Shown piece after piece: positions 18,343 through 20,000 of a stretch of DNA of 20,000 nucleotides. Positions within the stretch are counted from its first letter, which is position 1, and every line of letters starts with the position of its first letter. The notes under the pieces are model-generated. The model did not search any database and was not told where the DNA came from. It was given only the letters and a program-made list of their open reading frames with translations. Position numbers and translations under genes: made by a program. This stretch comes from Chara braunii (Eukaryota > Streptophyta > Charophyceae > Charales > Characeae): contig BFEA01000115.1 of assembly GCA_003427395.1 (NCBI GenBank), forward strand, positions 2,449,802-2,469,801, written 5' to 3'.

Positions 18343-18345
<3 letters not shown>
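18325..18345. repeat. (TTCCC)n short tandem repeat
   Basis: About four TTCCC units leading directly into the CT run. Confidence 0.9.

Positions 18346-18423
<78 letters not shown>
18346..18423. repeat. (CT)n microsatellite
   Basis: About 38 CT units. They create long artefactual Ser-Leu and Arg-Glu frames on both strands. Confidence 0.97.
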
Positions 18424-18425
<2 letters not shown>

Positions 18426-19198
18426 GCATGTCCTCGTGTTAGTGCGCATCCGTGCATATACACAGATGCTGTCTCTGTCCTTCACACGCAAATTCACGGG
18501 TGACATGCACCCCTGGATCAAGTTTATGAAATATGTTTCTGCCATAAATGGAGCCTGCTTGGGCAAAGCAGAGGAGAGGTGGTCTCAGCGCTTGCTCTGG
18601 AGGATCTCCCTGCTAGGGATGTATCAGGGGCCATACAGCATGGGAGTGAGAACGAGGAGAGGATATTTTTTCAGAACGTGAGTAGTTCTGAATAACTGTA
18701 CCTTTAAACAGAGAAAACGATAGAATCTCCACTGCCGCATGATTCGTTTAATGTGTTTCGCAATTATGGACCTTGAATTCTGTTTGCAGCCCTCAGCAAC
18801 TTCATCAGTCCAACTCCTCTCATGATTGTGAACACTCTTAGAGTATAATTTTTCGAGTATAATTTAAGTATAAAATCTCAGATTCAATATCAAAATCTTA
18901 TTGGCAAAATGAAAGACTGACCTCCTCAGGCCTTTTGCATCTGCTTTGGTTTTGTTGTTTCTAATGTAAAGGCCTGGTGCAAAAGGGGAGGGGGTGGCTG
19001 GTGCCCCAAGGACTGGGCAGGGTCTGGAAGGGGCAAGTGGACAGGTAAGAACCATATCAGTGCATGGTGTGTGATAATGATGCCCAATGATTTCTACTAC
19101 GGGATAAGTACTGTAGTGATCTCCAAATGACATTCCGATCTGGCAGAAAAGGTTTATTCACACGAAAAAGAGCCTAGACTCCCCTAGAGTCCTGAGAT
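18424..19198. other. Mostly unassigned; one possible exon at the left end
   Basis: A plus-strand frame from ATG at about 18424 to TGA at 18681 gives about 85 residues (with HPWIKFMKYVSAINGACLG and RLLWRISLLGMYQGPYS). No family is recognised, and it directly follows the microsatellite, so I do not call it a gene. The rest is AT-rich with small repeats such as gagtataattt (about 18840-18865). Confidence 0.35.
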
Positions 19199-19256
19199 AC
19201 TTTTATTTCATTTTGTGATTGGAAACCACTTTTATTTCATTTTGTGATTGGAAACC
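19199..19256. repeat. Perfect tandem duplication of a 29-bp unit
   Basis: The unit acttttatttcattttgtg... (19199-19227) is repeated exactly at 19228-19256. Both copies end in gattggaaacc. No gene overlaps. Confidence 0.95.
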
Positions 19257-19677
19257 CATTCTCTTGTCCAATGGTTAGTTGTGTTTCAAGATCGATCCGT
19301 CGTGTTAGATGTGCAATGGTTGGATTACTATCCAAAAAACAATTTGAGCACAACTGTTATTAACTTATTATCCTGTCCGATTCTTGATGCGAAACACAAC
19401 TTTGGGTGAACAATATTCGTTGTCAATCAAGAAATGGGATAAGACAAAGAAGGAATGAAGAAAAAGAAGAAGAAAAAAAACACAAAGAGTAGACCTGTGG
19501 CTCCTCCCTCTTCTCTCCACTTCCGTCATCATCCCTAACATAACCATCCCCCCTCTTTATTATAAAATATAATAACCACGAATGAATGAATGGATGAACA
19601 GTGGTCAAATGTCCAGAAGATACCGTTGCTGCTGCGCAGAAAGATCTCCCCTTAGGTCTCCTCTCTGTCTCCCTCAC
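19257..19677. other. Unassigned, AT-rich then pyrimidine-rich
   Basis: No recognisable gene. A minus-strand frame continues through this stretch from the candidate exon at 19678-19893, but it becomes low-complexity (CFFSSSFSSFLL) and is more likely intron than coding. Confidence 0.4.
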
Positions 19678-19893
19678 CTCCTTGCTTAGCTGGTTGTGAT
19701 GGCGGATCATCCCTGCCATGGATGGATATTCAACGGACAACGCAACTAACACTTTGCTTCCCCCTTTCCTACTGCCATAGCCTGTGCCTCGGATGAAGTC
19801 CAAGTCCAGCCATTTCCCTCCATGGGCCTTCTTGATGCGGCGTTTGTCTTGCTCTTGGTTCCCCTCCTTCCTCCTCCGCTCACCTACTACCAT
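19678..19893 (-). CDS. Candidate exon of an unrecognised host gene
   Basis: On the minus strand an ATG at 19893 opens 72 codons ending at a good splice-donor look-alike, GAG|GTGAGG. The product is basic at first (GERRRKEGNQEQDKRRIKKA) and then has WLDLDFIRGTGYGSRKGG and a possible fold core KVLVALSVEYPSMAGMIRHH. I recognise no family. A second donor-like site, gtag|gtgagc, lies just after the ATG, so the splicing picture is ambiguous. Codon choice looks more gene-like than in neighbouring frames. There is no retroelement similarity. Confidence 0.28.
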
Positions 19894-20000
19894 TGTCCTA
19901 TCTCCATAGCCCAGCTTGAGCCTGTACTAGTGCTCCCTCCATAGCTAGGCACTCACCCTCTTCTCCGCCATAGCTATGGAGCTCTTCTCCATCACCCTCA
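19894..20000. other. Unassigned, window edge
   Basis: The word ccatagctA recurs at about 19939 and 19969, the latter within the palindrome ccatagctatgg. This may be upstream sequence of the candidate minus-strand exon. Confidence 0.35.

Noticed and set aside
18204-18566. Arg-Glu and Ser-Leu rich frames around the CT run
   Set aside because: Direct translation of the dinucleotide repeat.
1-20000. CRISPR array, bacterial operon, tRNA or rRNA gene, toxin gene
   Set aside because: No regularly spaced repeats with unique spacers, no cloverleaf or rRNA signature, and no bacterial gene organisation. The context is eukaryotic repeat DNA.

Overview
The window looks like repeat-rich nuclear DNA of a eukaryote of the green lineage. 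No bacterial operon, rRNA or tRNA gene is visible. The evidence is L1-type LINEs of the kind found in plants and algae, a Ty3/gypsy remnant with a plant-style initiator-Met-tRNA primer-binding site, long GA/CT and TG microsatellites, scattered N bases and a fragment of mitochondrial nad5. The gag and reverse transcriptase wording reminds me of retroelements of charophyte algae (Chara-like). That is recollection, not a search, and I hold it only moderately.

Layout. 1-1907: a GA microsatellite, one weak candidate terminal exon on the plus strand (about 243-596), then about 1.3 kb with nothing I recognise. 1908-2799: a self-complementary block with weak terminal inverted repeats, a CAG/CTG core that switches strand and a TG run. 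2955-3297: the 5' end (endonuclease) of a plus-strand LINE. 3381-4304: two tandem minus-strand LINE 3' ends. 4314-7779: a broken, internally deleted minus-strand Ty3/gypsy element reading LTR, PBS, gag, zinc knuckle, protease, start of RT, LTR. 7780-8970: unassigned DNA with a GA microsatellite. 8975-9958: a minus-strand LINE C-terminal fragment with a zinc-binding motif. 10063-10370: an AT-rich element with weak TIRs. 10414-10512: a nad5 fragment (NUMT). 10540-18133: one old minus-strand LINE (called D) split by a younger one (called C, 12436-17382). 18134-20000: microsatellites, a tandem duplication and a weak candidate exon on the minus strand.

The best-supported structural result is the nested insertion. 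LINE C lies inside the RT gene of LINE D, flanked by a perfect 15-bp target-site duplication. When one copy of that duplication is read through, the conserved YRPISLL motif of D is restored. LINE C keeps a long open frame with all endonuclease motifs, but its RT catalytic box reads FANDL instead of FADDL. It also has frameshifts upstream of the endonuclease and downstream of the RT.

Almost everything recognisable is retroelement debris, and all of it except the 2955-3297 fragment is on the minus strand. I see no intact host gene and no convincing new multi-gene system. The interest lies in nested and chimeric junctions, organelle DNA capture and the foldback element.
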